Below are positions 27,318-27,566 of a stretch of 27,566 bases of DNA, piece after piece. Made by a program: the position numbers and the translations under genes. Every line of letters starts with the position of its first letter. Positions within the stretch are counted from its first letter, which is position 1. This DNA is from Chara braunii (taxonomy: Eukaryota > Streptophyta > Charophyceae > Charales > Characeae). Below the pieces are notes generated by a model, which saw only the letters and a list, made by a program, of their open reading frames with translations, searched no databases and was not told the origin of the DNA. The DNA is taken from positions 139,376-166,941 of the forward strand of contig BFEA01000093.1 of NCBI GenBank assembly GCA_003427395.1, in the 5' to 3' direction.

Positions 27318-27566
27318 CCACCCCCCTGCCCCGTGCAAATAGAAAAGTCAGGAAAGAATCTTCTCGCGTTTGCGAGTGGATTCATTTCTGGGGCGGGGGG
27401 GTGGACCCCTCTCTCTCCACCCTCCCGCCCCGTTCAAATAAAAAAGTCAGGAAAGAATCTTCCCGTGTTTGCGAGAGGATTCATTCCCTCTTTGTCTCTC
27501 TCTCTCTCCCACCCATTTTATTTCTCATGTTTCTTTTCTTTTCTTTTCACAAGGTTTTTTTTTTTT
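26999..27566. repeat. Microsatellite cluster with a 74-bp hairpin-bearing repeat
   Basis: The cluster includes an A run (27000-27022), short GA and CT runs, a C run of about 17 (27146-27162), (GA)n of about 61 bp (27255-27315), and CT/T runs at the end. A repeat of about 74 bp occurs at 27317-27390 and 27416-27489. It contains AAAGTCAGGAAAGAATCTTC and the palindrome CTCGCGTTTGCGAG (imperfect in the second copy). A shorter inverted relative lies at 27185-27219. Confidence 0.85.

Overview
The window looks like nuclear DNA of a streptophyte, most likely a charophyte alga such as Chara. The reasons are the style of the Ty3/gypsy polyprotein, a primer site that fits plant-type tRNA-Asp, long poly-A/T tracts and microsatellites, and an assembly gap. 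The organism assignment rests on remembered resemblance only and is weak. No host gene, tRNA, rRNA or CRISPR array could be supported.

Positions 1-18480 are one giant, decayed Ty3/gypsy LTR retrotransposon on the + strand, cut at its left edge by the window. The order is: 3' part of the 5' LTR (1-912); tRNA-Asp-like primer binding site (916-933); leader; an Arg-rich/acidic-tailed ORF (1417-1983); a roughly 5.5-kb array of accessory ORFs (2606-8100); gag (8162 to about 9951); protease, reverse transcriptase, RNase H and integrase (about 10000-14352); polypurine tract (14356-14368); and 3' LTR (14370-18480, containing 659 unknown bases). Position 1 aligns with 17467 of the 3' LTR, so about 3.1 kb of 5' LTR lies off-window. 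The intact element would be about 21.6 kb with LTRs of about 4.1 kb.

The accessory array between the primer site and gag is the most interesting part. It holds three tandem copies of a 120-residue Trp/Tyr-rich protein, chained by ATGA stop-start overlaps. Five diverged copies of a larger protein follow, with two small unassigned ORFs between copies four and five. Internal similarities suggest that all eight copies may derive from one domain amplified inside the element. I do not recognise this domain. Most copies carry a nonsense codon or frameshift; copies 2 and 3 of the small family and copy B of the large family are open.

The polyprotein keeps nearly all catalytic signatures (CCHC knuckle, RT FLDD, RNase H Asp/Glu, integrase HHCC and DD35E) but is broken by many stops and frameshifts. 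This copy cannot be autonomous.

Positions 18481-27566 are flanking DNA without convincing genes. They hold several degenerate repeat families: a short dispersed motif at 19391-20055, a tandem repeat of about 123 bp at 20345-20950, a mosaic of A-rich and GC-island repeats in direct and inverted orientation at 24250-25800, and microsatellites with a 74-bp hairpin-bearing repeat at 26999-27566.
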